Shown here piece by piece: positions 1-11,700 of a DNA stretch of 64,000 nucleotides (position 1 is the first letter of the stretch; each line of letters begins with the position of its first letter). This DNA is from Nematocida parisii ERTm1 (taxonomy: Eukaryota; Microsporidia): contig NW_013524649.1 of NCBI RefSeq assembly GCF_000250985.1, positions 1 through 64,000 on the forward strand. Reading direction: 5' to 3'. A model generated the notes under the pieces. It was given only the letters and a program-made list of their open reading frames with translations, ran no database searches and was not told the origin of the DNA. A program made the position numbers and the translations under genes.

Positions 1-1094
1 TTTCTGCTGTATTTAAATGGATATACATTATAGCACGGTTTTTTACTGTCATTTATAGCTGTAGCATAGAATGTGTCTATTATATATTTTGCAATTTCCT
101 CAATTGTGTGTATATAGTGATACGCTGTAGTGCCATTCTCTGTAGTTACAAAAAATGGAAGATGTATAACATGCATGCAATGCGTACTGTTATCTACAAG
201 CTGAACATGATAGTGCTGTGTATAAGATATCACTATGCGGTTTTTCCAATTATAATGATAAGATACCTTTTTTTCTGTTATATTATCCAATGCCCTATTA
301 TTATTCTCTGTATTATTGTATTTAAATGTAATACTATAAATTTTAATTCTGGTTTCTAAAACAACCCCTTTTCCTTGATATGCATTTTTACCATCTGAAT
401 GTATTTTTGTATAATTTTTCATGTGTAAATAATTACTGTTATTATGCTCTAAAAAAGAAGGATTATTTATATGGTCATTATTATGGGTTTTATATAAGTA
501 GAAAGAATATTTGTAGAAATAAGCAAATAGCTTATATACAAGTTGATACATACTAATGTCAGTATGCATATGTAAAGAAGGACTAATTTTAATCTGTAGT
601 ATTCTTTGGTATGAATCATGCATAATCTTACTGTTATTGTGAACTTTTCCATATAAGTATTCTATAATACAAAATTGATCACTTAGTCTTTTATATTTTT
701 TGAAAAGAGAGCCTGCCAGGATTCTTTTCCTCAGCAAATCAATTTCCTCATACTTCATATAGAAAAGATCTTCATATATTTCGGGAAGGCATAGAATTAA
801 TAGCAGTTGCCTCCTTAGATTCCAGTCCTTTTCAACTTCTCTCGCACAAATAAATGAGCTCCATAAAATCTGGTTGTTGTACGACACCAGCATGCTTTCT
901 GCGTGCCATAGAAGGTTTATGTCTCTTTTAGCATATATGTAACTAAGCTTGGTTATATTTCTATAGGATTTCACAATTAAATTATTCTTTGGTATAAATC
1001 TTTTAGAAATACTATAACAAGAATTATGCATTTGATTTAAGTCTGAAAAAAGCCCAGAATAGTATGACAGATCGCAATATTTGAATATATACTC
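1..1094 (-). CDS. Secreted-family protein, C-terminal conserved domain (partial, frameshifted from 1037-2392)
   Basis: From 1094 down to the left edge the minus strand is open for about 364 codons with no stop, in a frame one base away from the upstream ORF that ends at 1037. The translation is clearly protein-like and is a paralogue of the ORF at 22250-24166: both carry PEIYED, then a block with HYHVQ(L/F)VDN, HLP and YPFKY in the same order. No ATG suits an independent start, so this is read as the continuation of the gene that starts at 2392, reached by a one-base shift in the T8 run at 1095-1102 (A8 in gene sense); the A6 run at 1046-1051 is the alternative site. The gene continues beyond the window. 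Function is unknown. I cannot tell a sequencing error from a decaying gene. Confidence 0.7.
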
Positions 1095-2392
1095 TTTTTT
1101 TTAAGATAAAAACCAGTTAGATAATAAATGAACTTCAATTTTTTGTGTATGATTTTTCTTTTACTTTTATACAGAGCCATCCATACATTTTTGTATTTTT
1201 TAATATTATTTTTTATAGATTTTTTAAGTACTGGATAAATATTTGATTTATACTTTATAGAGCACTGGCTATATAATGGCATAAAGACACTTTCTTGGTT
1301 CCGGTCACTCTTTAAATTCTTCAGTTTGTAATTATGCAATTTTGTTACAAGGTGTTTATAGCTATCTAAATTTTTAATAGATGATGTTATAAATAATATT
1401 TTCGAAGAATTATCAACACTATCACTAGTATTATAACTACTACTATCACTAGTATTATCACTACTACTATCACCATTAGTATTATTGTCATCAACACTAT
1501 TACTACTACTATTGCTGGCACTATCGCTACTACTAATGTATATTCTTTTTCTATTTGTGGATGTGCTTACTTGAGTACTTTCTAAATTCTGGGCCACGCT
1601 TTCCATTTTTTGGACGCTACTGTTTAGAGGCTGTAGAGATGGCAATGGATTTGAAGAATCTGGCTCTATATTATTACAAGCAAGCGGAGTACTATTTGAT
1701 TCAAATGGCATACATTCACTCGGGAGATAATTTATACCCGTAAAAACTTGGCTATGTGATATTTCGGGGTCCATCGGATTCTCATTAGATATTATATTAT
1801 TTAAATAACTGTTTTGAATATTATAAGAATTGTATGTTTGCACATTATTTAATGTGTACTGATTATTATCATAGTAATTCTCTATAGGATATGGATTAAA
1901 TGTATTTGAATTTGACAATCCTGGAAAGCCCTCTGTTAATGTACTGTTGCTGTTTAACAAACTATTTGAAACAGCATATGGATTATGCGGCGGTTCATAA
2001 TTTGGCCTGTAACTGTCACTAGCATATAAATTTTCTACATAGTATGGATTAAATTGAAATTCAATTGGTATTTTCTCCAAATTATTAGTTAACATATTAG
2101 CATTGTTTAAAGAACCATCTTGTGCATTATATGGATTATGTGACTGTTCCTCATATGCTAAGCATTCGTTTGAATTATTTATAAATCCACTTGGTTGCAT
2201 ATTTAGGTAACTTTGGCCAGAAGAATAGTTATTATTTATCTTATTGTTCATATTACTACACGAAGATGTAACCTCCTCATTAGAAGCACAAATAAAAGTG
2301 TCAAATTCCTTTGGCAGAATGTACATCAATATATACGAAACAAGTAGCAGCATCATCTTTCTTTTAATTATTGTTATTTTTGTCATCTTCAT
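1037..2392 (-). CDS. Secreted Asn/Ser-rich protein with NPY-type repeats, N-terminal part of a frameshifted gene
   Basis: ATG at 2392 gives a basic N-terminus and a hydrophobic stretch (residues about 12-27) typical of a signal peptide. Residues about 40-230 are rich in Asn, Tyr, Ser and Pro, with a degenerate recurring NPY module (NPYN, NPYY, NPYA, NPYP, NSYN) spaced 20-40 residues apart. A long Ser/Asp/Asn tract at about residues 285-335 is built from near-repetitive trinucleotides. The last part is basic and ends soon after an A8 run. The stop at 1037 is probably an artefact of a frame change, because the next frame stays open to the left edge and matches a paralogue. No known domain is recognised. 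A secreted, fast-evolving, lineage-specific (possibly host-facing) protein is an inference from composition and the signal peptide. Confidence 0.7.
   Translation of the reverse strand: MKMTKITIIKRKMMLLLVSYILMYILPKEFDTFICASNEEVTSSCSNMNNKINNNYSSGQSYLNMQPSGFINNSNECLAYEEQSHNPYNAQDGSLNNANMLTNNLEKIPIEFQFNPYYVENLYASDSYRPNYEPPHNPYAVSNSLLNSNSTLTEGFPGLSNSNTFNPYPIENYYDNNQYTLNNVQTYNSYNIQNSYLNNIISNENPMDPEISHSQVFTGINYLPSECMPFESNSTPLACNNIEPDSSNPLPSLQPLNSSVQKMESVAQNLESTQVSTSTNRKRIYISSSDSASNSSSNSVDDNNTNGDSSSDNTSDSSSYNTSDSVDNSSKILFITSSIKNLDSYKHLVTKLHNYKLKNLKSDRNQESVFMPLYSQCSIKYKSNIYPVLKKSIKNNIKKYKNVWMALYKSKRKIIHKKLKFIYYLTGFYLKKKSIYSNIAICHTILGFFQT
1095..1102 (-). other. Homopolymer T8: likely frameshift point
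   Basis: Eight consecutive T (A8 in gene sense). Adding one base here joins the frame of the 1037-2392 ORF to the frame open from 1094 to 1 without any stop. The joined sequence is more similar to the paralogue near 22 kb than the annotated C-terminus of the upstream ORF is. Confidence 0.55.
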
Positions 2393-4291
2393 ACTTTACA
2401 AATTGTAAGGCATAAATAATATTTTATGTTAATAAATCATACTTATATTACACAAATTAAACTTTATATATTTTGTTTTAGCTAGATTAATTTAATATAA
2501 GACATTTCTATGTGACTAGAAATAGATATAAGAAGGATTATTGAAATAGTAAGACAAAACGTATAAAGAAGAACGCAGTTTCGGGTTATATTTAGATAAG
2601 ACTTAAGTATACCTCTCTATTTTAAAAATCAGAACATCCTGAAAATAATCAGTCTATTTATACAATAGCAACAACACTAGCATATACATATATTTGTCAT
2701 CCAATTCATGATATTTACATGCATAAATTAGATATTATTATCTATTGATAACAAAGCTTAATATAACCCGAAATCAAATGATCAAATGCATTCATTTACA
2801 TAGTATTTCTATCAATATTATTCTAAGTTTAGTATTTCTTTTGCTTTTCAATAATAAATAATAGCAGTACTACTCATAATTACTTCTAATAGAGCTGTTA
2901 ATAAAAATTTATTCTAGTTCAGCTTATTTATAATAATATTTATGCAACACAGAATATAACTAATATACACATAAAGAATAATAATATTTTATTTATTACT
3001 GAAGATAGAATTAATATATTTAAACAAAGCCAGTTTTAGAGCATGCATAGGGTTTGTTTATGTGCTTGGAATTGATTTTATACTACATAGAATAAAGATA
3101 CATTCGAATTTTTATTATTATTGTCTTATGTAGATTTGCATCTTCATATATCACAGCTCTATGTGACTTTGCATAACCCGAATGACACTCCCACATTTTA
3201 TATGGTTCATTGTATGATAGAAATCAATACTTAGAATAAAAAATAATTTCAGAGACTTCAGGGAGAACTATTAGATTATTCCCTTTTGTGGATTTAGACA
3301 AAAATTAAACAAATATCTTACTGATGCATATGTAAAATTATAGTGATTTCAGCAGAAACGGGGTATTTCACAGAAATAATAAGTTTAAAGAGAACTATTA
3401 GATATAGTATATAATATCTCGTAATTGAAAGGTTTGATAGAATATTCTATGAAATATTTATGTATAATACACTACTAAGTAATATATAAATAGAAAGTAT
3501 TCAAGAATTTATAGTAAACAAGAAATTATTATGCTTAAATAGCACTATCACATAAAATGGCATGTGGTATAATTTCGGGTTATAACCAGAAATGGTTATT
3601 AGAAGTATGTTTTAGTGTATAAGGAAATCCATTAGGAATAAAATCTGAGAACATTCTGTGGTTTTGGGATGTTTTATGGATTTTCCCTTTAAACTTAAAG
3701 ATAGTACTTGTTGAAACATATCATATATTTAACTAGGAATTATTCTGAAATAGCTTTAATTATTTCGTGTCTTTCAGCACAAAGCATATTTTTTTATTAA
3801 TTATTTCATTTAGTGTGGGTGTTTGTTAATATTAAATTTGGGTATAGCCCAAAATGTTAAAAAGAATAAGAAAAGTGATTTGTCTATTCTTTAAAGAAAT
3901 AATAGGCTATTTTATTTTTTAAACACTCCATTTATATACACATTGTGATCTTATTTTAGAGCATTCTGTATATATTTATGACATATACATTTCTTCTAAT
4001 TATTTGATTCATCAGAGAACTGCACACATATTACTTCTTGCTATTAACACATTCTGTATTATTTTAATAGCAATTTTACAATATTCTAATACTCGAAAAT
4101 ATTCCGAAAATTAAATAATTACATGATATATTATGCATAGAATAAGTATGTAGAAAGAACACATGAATATAAGATGCCCTAAACAATCGTAAATATACGG
4201 CTTGCTGCAGTGTGAAGTACTTGTAAATTCTAAAATGAAATATTCTGCTTTTTGCAAGAATAAATAGCAGGAAATTTTTTGGGTTTCTAGC
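2393..4291. other. Intergenic, 1.9 kb, AT-rich, no gene seen
   Basis: No supportable ORF. It contains four exact copies of the dispersed word AACCCGAA/TTCGGGTT (2579, 2765, 3175, 3574) and a segment (about 3085-3235) that resembles non-coding DNA at about 36265-36400. Confidence 0.7.
3085..3235 (+). repeat. Dispersed non-coding repeat, copy 1
   Basis: Shares a collinear series of blocks with 36265-36400: an ACATTC start, TAGATTT, CAGCTCTAT, GGTTCAT and TGATAGAAATCAATA, in the same order and with similar spacing. By eye the two are roughly 70 percent alike. Neither copy lies in an ORF. Possible origins are an old duplicated gene flank or a degenerate mobile element. Confidence 0.55.
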
Positions 4292-4804
4292 ATGCAACAG
4301 ATGACAGAGGAACCATACCACTACTTACAAAAGAAAGTAGAGTCAATTCTAGAGGAGCTCATTTCAGAACTAAACGAGAATGTCTCAGAGTTCAAAGAAA
4401 TTTCCAAGAAGGTCTACGAGGTAGAAGAGGTTATCCTGCACAGCAGAGGAAAATACATAAAAGTAAGCAAAGAGGTTGAAGAGGAGCTAAAAAGACAGAA
4501 TGAAATCGAAAAGGTTTTGGAATACTTTGAGGCCGAGATAGATAAGCTAAAGCAGAAGTTACAGTCAGCAGACAGTTCCAATGGTACAGAGAAGAGGCCA
4601 AACTACTCGTCAATCGGAGACATTTCATCTCTAATTATTGAATTTAACGAGCTTGTCTCTCTCTTAGACTTAGGAATACCAAATAAAATAAATATTCTTC
4701 TGAATAAGAATATCAACTTAATAAACCAAATAGAAGAAGAAACGGACAAAGCCATTTTGAAAGCCAAGAAGAAGCCTTCAGAATCTAACTCTACCAGTAA
4801 ATAA
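4292..4804 (+). CDS. Coiled-coil nucleoporin, Nsp1/Nup62 C-terminal domain type
   Basis: The 170-residue protein is almost entirely helical coiled coil. Residues about 15-92 follow the pattern of the Nsp1/Nup62 C-terminal domain (an EFKE segment, then a heptad region with VLEYFEAEIDKL where the family has LDYVESQQKEVEE-like sequence). Residues about 110-150 contain DISSLIIEFNEL, very close to the family's second helix. In other eukaryotes this domain assembles the central channel trimer with Nup54 and Nup58 (Nup57 and Nup49 in yeast), and it carries an N-terminal FG-repeat region. Here the FG region is absent: the ORF starts directly in the coiled coil, and nothing FG-like lies upstream. The identification rests on pattern memory and is moderate; a generic coiled-coil protein is the alternative. 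Confidence 0.6.
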   Translation: MQQMTEEPYHYLQKKVESILEELISELNENVSEFKEISKKVYEVEEVILHSRGKYIKVSKEVEEELKRQNEIEKVLEYFEAEIDKLKQKLQSADSSNGTEKRPNYSSIGDISSLIIEFNELVSLLDLGIPNKINILLNKNINLINQIEEETDKAILKAKKKPSESNSTSK

Positions 4805-5172
4805 ACAACCCAAGTAGATTCTTTCTTATAAACAGTCGCGCGCAGTGCATTGTGCTCTATTATGATTTTGTAGTTCTACTCCTCTCGCATGCCCATGCAA
4901 TACACCTATACTCTAGAGAAAGCGCATCGCGCATTGCTAAATTGGCTTTTTAATAGTTCATTTTTATTTTTTCTGGAAATGTCTCTATAGGTTATTCTAT
5001 TTTAAAGCGCATATTCGTATTGCTGTGCAATTGGATCGATCTGACATCATTTTGTTATTATTTGTCTATTGTTTTATTGATTGTTTATTTATTTACAGTG
5101 TCATTTATTGGTTTAATGATAAAGATTGAATTAGTAAATATTTTATTCCTTTGTTTATATTTTAACCCCTGT
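4805..5172. other. Intergenic between nucleoporin and Sin3
   Basis: The first 130 bp are unusually GC-rich for this window, with GCGC-containing words, before an AT-rich, T-rich stretch. No gene is recognised. A short structured RNA in the GC-rich part cannot be excluded. The open frame from 5020 to 5172 is treated as leader, not coding. Confidence 0.4.
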
Positions 5173-8100
5173 ATGGAAGATCAAAAGAAAACCGATGTAA
5201 TTAAAAACATGCGAACAGTCCTACCACCAATTAACTTGAAAGCAACAGACCAACCGGATGCTTCTACACAGAAGAACACCCCCACACAGAGCTCGCCACA
5301 TATGCAGAGCAAACAGCCGAGAATAGCACCAGTTGCGGATCCATCGCACATACCCAATATTACGCCACCAAATATGATGATGTATGGGTATAGGCAGCCG
5401 GATAGAGAGCGGGAGAGAGATCGGGATGCGTCTGGAGAGAAGCAGGATCGGACTGGAGACAGGCAAGGAGAAAGGCCAGGAGAAAGGCCGCCGCATATGC
5501 ACATGTCAGGCCAGGGGGGGCGATACAGAGTGCACCCCTCAAATGGGTATGTTCCATACAATCCATATGGAAAGGCTCCTCTGGGTTATCCTCCAGGCCG
5601 GCAGCCCCCGCATGCGCAAACTAGATATTATCCGCCATCTCGGCAGCATCCATATATGGGAGAAATACATCCCCCAAGGATGCCGACAGACAAAAAGCCC
5701 CCTATGATGCAGCATCCGCCGCAGCCGAGGCATATGCAGCCAGGCCATCCACAGGGACCAGGACATCCCCCTCATGGACCAAGTGCACCTCACTCAGCGC
5801 ACGGACCAGCAGCAATACTCATGCCAGAGGCAGGAGGGAATAATAAGGTGCAGATAAAGGATGCAATGCGGTATCTGGATGTAGTGAAGGAAGAGTACAA
5901 AAACAACAAGGAGGTGTACAGCAAATTCCTAAAGACTATGAAGGACTACAAGGACCGGCACATAAATGCAAAGACTGTGATAGAAATAATGCTTTCTATA
6001 TTCAATGGGAACCAGAAGCTTATCCAGGGATTCAACCAGTTCCTGCCAAAGAAGTATGAAATTCTGCCGTCTGGCGAGGTGAAAATGCACGGGGATAGAA
6101 AGCCAGAGGAGAGAGGAGAGCGCCCGAGGGAAGAGGGGGCACCAAAGTATGCACCTTCGCAGGGATCCAGAGAGTATAAGCAGCACCCATCGCAGGCAAT
6201 GCCGCAGGGGCAGCATATGCAGTATGATCCTCGGAGAGACTTAGAAGGGCTGGGAATAGGTATAAAGCCGCAGCAGACCCGAGGGGAGCACGATAACATG
6301 GGAAGAGTTGTTAATTATCTTAACAAGGTAAGAAAGCACTTGGAAAACAATCCGTCTGCCTGGTTTGAATTTCTTCGAATTGTCCAGTCGTACAAGAACA
6401 GCAGAGAACAAAAGCCAATTTCAGAAATACTTGCAAGCATTAAGGTACTGCTGAAGGATGACCCAATTCTTATTTCTGAGTTTATGGTGTTTCTGCCGCC
6501 GCAGGAGAAGAGAGCCGCGCTTAGACCAGGGCAGAGGCCACCCCCTCCAGCAGATTCTCTGACCATGTTGCATGACATTCGAAATATTCTCAGCAGAAAG
6601 GGCGTGTATAAGGAGTTTGTGAAGGCGCTTAACATGTTTAACCAGGGGCTTCTTAACACGAATGCACTTCTTTTAATAGTGGAACCATTCCTGCGGGGGT
6701 CTTCCACACTTTTCAGTTTATTCCGCTACTACATTGGGCACAGAGAAATAAATGCACCGCCGCACGTGCAGAGCAATCTGGAAACGTACAAGAAGGTTGG
6801 ATCGTACAGAGTTCTTCCAGAGAAGTATCGGCACTCCATGCACACTGGACAGAGCTCAGACGATGCATCTGTTCTTAACACTGGATATGTGGCGTGTCCG
6901 ACTTTTTCTAGCGAGAGCTCTACGTTTATTTTTGCAAAGAAAAACAGCCACGAAGAGGCTCTATTCCGCATAGAGGATGAAAGGTACGAGTGTGATGTGC
7001 TTTTAGAGAGGGTGTCGTCTTTTATTTTGAAGTTGATGGAGCATGAGGCGATTGTTATTGAAGATGCAAATGTATCAAAAGAGCACAACAAATGTCCGAT
7101 TCCTCCTCTTAAGCTATCAGCGCTTGATAAAGATCTGATTAGTTCGGTATACGGCTCCTCATGCGATGACATAATCCTGGGAATCATTGCCCATCCAATT
7201 CGGGCGATTCCTGTTATTCTGAAGCAGCTTCGATCGATTGAGGCCCAGTGGATTAAATCACGCACAGCAAGCATGGAAGTGTGGAGGGCAGCAGTAGATA
7301 AGAACTACATCAAGGCGCTTGATGCAAAGGGGTATAAAACGCGCAGCAGCGAAAGAAAGACCACTCTTCTGAAACAGTTCACAAAGGACCTAGACTCACT
7401 GGCAGAGGTCTCTTTCTCTCTTACTTCTATGCCTGTGTGCTCTGAAGTGTTTGACATTCTTATTACAGGGATGGAGGGTGAAAGCGAGAGCGACCGGGCA
7501 AAGACTCTGCGCACACTTAAAGACATTTCCCTGCGAGACGGCGTGTTTTTGGGAACTCCTGAGATATACTGTGCACTAAAGGGCATTTCAACAATCTGCA
7601 ACCGAATATATGATGCAGTAAATGGAAAAAGGATCAAGCCTCGTAACAACAAGATAGCTACAGACCTTGGCCTGCAAGCACAGGAGCCATCTGAGCCTAT
7701 TTCACAGGACGAGATTCTTTTAACTATTAGAACATACATTCTTGAGGATATGGAAAGCAGTGAATTTGAAGAGAAAATGCTCAGCAATCTGGGCATACCA
7801 GGCGCATCCCTTGTGGGAATACTTGGAGTCTTCCAGGGCGTAGAGTCCATGCTGGATACTATGATGGAGAACAAAGGATCAATTGAAATGCTTTCTCGTC
7901 TAGAGAACAGAACCACTATTCCAAAGTCAAATGCGTCAGAGCTGCTTGTTCGTGGTATAAACATAGTAAAGATATCTGTCCAGTACAGCGAGGATTTATG
8001 TGGTTTGAAGGCTTCCAAGATAACACAGCCGCACAGTACATCAGCAGATTGGATCGACTATGTAAAGAACTACAGCATAGAAAGTGAAGGCGATGCAAGG

Positions 8101-8253
8101 ACGCCTTTCCTGCAGAGAAGTGTTATTAGCAAAAAAAGAAAGACCGAGGCATGCTACGGCATGGAGTCTTTATTTACTGAAGGAAAGTTGAAGATGCAGT
8201 ACATCCCAGGCACAGAGGATTTCATAGCAGCAAAGAAGACAAAAATAGAATAA
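5173..8253 (+). CDS. SIN3: Sin3 transcriptional co-repressor scaffold
   Basis: Scaffold of the Sin3/Rpd3-type histone deacetylase complex in the nucleus. From the ATG at 5173 the protein is 1026 residues. The first 220 residues are Pro/Gln/Arg/His-rich and disordered. PAH1 is at about 228-296 (pattern AMRYLDVVKEEY...VYSKFL...FNQFLP), PAH2 at about 376-446 (VVNYLNKVRKHL...ISEFMVFLP) and a weaker PAH3 at about 463-526. The HDAC-interacting domain follows at about 541-640, with the family's YRVLPEKY, CPTFSSESSTF and FRIEDERYECDVLLE signatures, then a Sin3 C-terminal region. An in-frame ATG lies at 5020, but the 51 extra residues are hydrophobic, AT-rich and unlike any Sin3 N-terminus, so 5173 is preferred. 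Shorter than yeast Sin3 (about 1536), as expected in a reduced genome. Confidence 0.93.
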   Translation: MEDQKKTDVIKNMRTVLPPINLKATDQPDASTQKNTPTQSSPHMQSKQPRIAPVADPSHIPNITPPNMMMYGYRQPDRERERDRDASGEKQDRTGDRQGERPGERPPHMHMSGQGGRYRVHPSNGYVPYNPYGKAPLGYPPGRQPPHAQTRYYPPSRQHPYMGEIHPPRMPTDKKPPMMQHPPQPRHMQPGHPQGPGHPPHGPSAPHSAHGPAAILMPEAGGNNKVQIKDAMRYLDVVKEEYKNNKEVYSKFLKTMKDYKDRHINAKTVIEIMLSIFNGNQKLIQGFNQFLPKKYEILPSGEVKMHGDRKPEERGERPREEGAPKYAPSQGSREYKQHPSQAMPQGQHMQYDPRRDLEGLGIGIKPQQTRGEHDNMGRVVNYLNKVRKHLENNPSAWFEFLRIVQSYKNSREQKPISEILASIKVLLKDDPILISEFMVFLPPQEKRAALRPGQRPPPPADSLTMLHDIRNILSRKGVYKEFVKALNMFNQGLLNTNALLLIVEPFLRGSSTLFSLFRYYIGHREINAPPHVQSNLETYKKVGSYRVLPEKYRHSMHTGQSSDDASVLNTGYVACPTFSSESSTFIFAKKNSHEEALFRIEDERYECDVLLERVSSFILKLMEHEAIVIEDANVSKEHNKCPIPPLKLSALDKDLISSVYGSSCDDIILGIIAHPIRAIPVILKQLRSIEAQWIKSRTASMEVWRAAVDKNYIKALDAKGYKTRSSERKTTLLKQFTKDLDSLAEVSFSLTSMPVCSEVFDILITGMEGESESDRAKTLRTLKDISLRDGVFLGTPEIYCALKGISTICNRIYDAVNGKRIKPRNNKIATDLGLQAQEPSEPISQDEILLTIRTYILEDMESSEFEEKMLSNLGIPGASLVGILGVFQGVESMLDTMMENKGSIEMLSRLENRTTIPKSNASELLVRGINIVKISVQYSEDLCGLKASKITQPHSTSADWIDYVKNYSIESEGDARTPFLQRSVISKKRKTEACYGMESLFTEGKLKMQYIPGTEDFIAAKKTKIE

Positions 8254-8766
8254 CCTAAAAATCTGTCCGTTTAAGATATTTAAAAATAACGGGAACTACT
8301 CCCCTTTCTGCCCAGCAGATATTCTAATTAATTTTACGGCTTCTCTTGGTTTCCCAAATGTCATTGAAACCACCCCTGCGCAATGCCATGCAAAAGAAAA
8401 TTTAATTTATGGATTTATTTTCTTCCTGCATATTTTACATGTTCAAATAAACCATATCTGATACTTCTACTTGGAATTTTGTATTCCTTGAATATTTGTC
8501 TTTACGTATTTTTCTTACTGTGTCTTTATTTTTCATATTCTGGAAAATTCAGGCGTATGCCATGCTTTTCTTATTCACCCATAGAGTCATATACAGTTTA
8601 AAACACTCTTTCGCATATTCACACACACTAAAAATAAAGTAGAATAATTATAATTTCAGATTATAATCTGCTGTAGAGAATCTAATTATTAGTAATTTTA
8701 TTGTTAAATGTTATATTTTCATAAACATTATATATATTTTGAAAATCACTACAGGCCTTATATTTC
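8254..8766. other. Intergenic, convergent gene ends
   Basis: Lies between the 3' ends of Sin3 and the large minus-strand gene. T-rich. One 72-codon hydrophobic ORF (8383-8601) has no protein-like support and is not called. Confidence 0.5.
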
Positions 8767-11700
8767 TTAATTGCTATTACTGCTGCTGTAGCTATCACTT
8801 CTATCATTATTGCTGTTATTAGCATGATCATTAGCACTACAAGTTGTTTTATTGTCATCTCTACCGTCACCGATAGGATTATGGTCGCCGCTGCTGCTGC
8901 TGCTGCTGCCGCTGTCAGTGTCAGTGTCAGTGTAAATGTCACTGATATCACGGGAACTATCACTTCTATCATTATTGCTGTTATTAGCACTACAAGTTGT
9001 TTTATTGTCATCTTCAACATCACCGATAGCATTATGGCCATTGCCGCTGTCACTGTAATCGTCACGGCTATTATTGCTTTTATTCTGATTTATATTGATG
9101 CTAGTAATAACAACATCGTGATTACTATTATTATCCTTGCTGTTACCAATACTATTATTACCACAAGGAGTGGGATTGCATTTAATATTATCGTTTTTTT
9201 TACTATCACTACTATCACTACTATCACTACTATCCCTACTATCCCTAATGCAGTAGAAGCAGCTGCAGTTGATTCTACTGTCGTCATTGTCACTGATTTT
9301 ATTAACAATGTTTAAATCATGTTGAATATCATCCTCGCTATTTTTGCTATCATCATCATACTCCTCACACTCCTCACACTCCTCACACTCACTAGTACTA
9401 ACGCTATTACTATTACTATTCCTCCTGCTACTGCAGATAGTACTGCAATAATCAGAATGATCGCTTAAATCACTTAATGAACTAATACTACTGGCAAAAT
9501 AACTACTTGAATCACTATTGTATGTTTGATCAATGTTTGCATTTAAATGGTCTCTTCCGATGGGGTTCTCATTGCTGCAATTGCCACCTATAATATCACC
9601 GTTCCCATCTATATCATCATTGATTTCATCCCAGTCATTGTTAGAATCAAAAATACGCTTCTTCTCATCCTCATCCATGCCATTCCAAATCCAACCTGGA
9701 TTCTCCACATACATGTTCCAAATATTTTGATTTTTATATATTCCATAGCTACATTCTTTAATATTACAAATAATAGCTTGAATATCCTCCTGCATTTTAG
9801 ACAATCTGTCAATGTATTCCGCATTCTTCTCTATATTTTTACTCAGTTTAGTAATTTTTGTTTCTAATAAACTAAGAATAATTTTTAGTGTAGGACAGTT
9901 TGGGGATATATTCTGAATTACTGGCTTTAATTCTTCATTAAGCATGGTACGTATCCATATTTCATATATTTTTTCAATAACATTCTCATACGTACTTATA
10001 TCTTCAAAAGCACGACATAATATATATGTTAAAAAGCTCGATACATTATTAGGGTTAAATTGCAGGGTGTCGGAGTCACTCTTGTTTTTAACTAACTTAT
10101 CATAAATGCGAGTTAATTGCACTACTTCAGTGCCACCAGCAGTAAAGTGCATGGCTAAATCATAAGTATCTCCAGATTTTCTTGAACTTCTGCTTACATT
10201 TGTGCCATTTTCGGATTTCTTTACTAAATTAAGCCAGGAATTACCAAAATTAGACATGCATAGACTTATAAAATAACAAAGACCATCAGTGCTCTTTTTG
10301 TAAATTAAATACTCTATTATGTCGCTAATCACCTGAATTTCATATGAATACTGCCCATTATCTAGGTGGGCAACTGGTTTAATGTGTATTATAGGCCTAT
10401 GCGGTATATTAGACAGTAATCTCTTCTTCTTAATAAATTCCATTGCAATGCACTGAACCGGTAGATAATATACATCAATTGGAAACTTCCCATTTAAATT
10501 ATCCTGATTCGTGATACATGTTGAGCTATTCTCCTTATTACTGAATAAAACTAAAATTTCTATAAATTTTAGTATACGACTGTCCGCAGACTCATTCTTA
10601 TGAATAGCTATAGCAAGCAGTGCACTAATCAAACTTTTATAATTTTTATTTAGAAGCAGTACATACTTAAATAAAACTAGCCCAGATATGTCATTATAAT
10701 ACTCTTCGGCTATAACACTAATATACTTAATCCCATTACTTGGATGTGGACTAAGCCCAAATCTGGATAAATCTGGGAATGAAAATTGGTGTCTGTATAT
10801 CTCGATTAAAAATAATAAATAGTCGTTGAACATTAGCCCCCATAGAGATGCTGCATTAATAAAATTTACTTTCGCCTGGATTTCTATAAAAATATTTTTA
10901 AGCTTTGTGTTTTCAGTAATAATACTGCTGTTTGACACGATCCGCTCATAAGTTATATTCATTGTCTTTACTAGGTCGTATAAGCCCCTTTCATTAATTA
11001 ACACAGAACCTGCCCTTTTCTGTTCTTTCTTTGGTATGAATAATTTCTTGAATATTTTAGTTGCAGTTTCTTTATGCTTTGCTTTGTCCTTAGATACCCC
11101 TTTAATACATTCCATTAGAAGGGCATGTACTTCTTCTATGAATAATTTAATTTCTAGCACAGAGCACATGGTTATGTATACATAATTCTGTATAAGAAAC
11201 CCAGGGGTGTTCATGAATTCTCCTGTTATAAATTCTTCTCTTGTAGTGGGCTCTGTAAATTTAAAGGCCTTCTGTATAACTGATCTGTCTGAATACTCTA
11301 TAAAAAATTCAATTATCCTCCTCTCATTCTCTGACTTATCTGCCTCACTCATATTACAATAACAATTGTACATCATATTGTATGTACTTGAACTATCCAT
11401 ATGCTTACTGTTCCTTTTATGCCCTATATAACTAGCTATGCACCGTATATGAGTATACTTATTATTACTATCTGATAGCATAAATACCATATCATCATAT
11501 TCTGAATCACTCACTTCTATGGGTAAGTATAACCCTTCTGTCATAAGAAATAAGTGCGCTAATGTTCTATAAATATACTTACTGCTTGAACTGGCTATCT
11601 CATCCTCTTTACTTTTACTCTTTGATTTATCCTCTGGGCGTATTAAACTCCAATTAAACAGTGTATATAATACACGATAATATCCTTTCATATACTTATC

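Noticed and set aside
5020-5172. Upstream in-frame ATG of the Sin3 ORF
   Set aside because: The 51 extra residues are hydrophobic and AT-rich with no family support; the ATG at 5173 fits.
8383-8601. 72-codon hydrophobic ORF
   Set aside because: Typical of T-rich DNA; no family resemblance.
8824-9315. 163-codon plus-strand ORF rich in Ile, Val and Ala
   Set aside because: Antisense by-product of the trinucleotide repeats in the large secreted gene.
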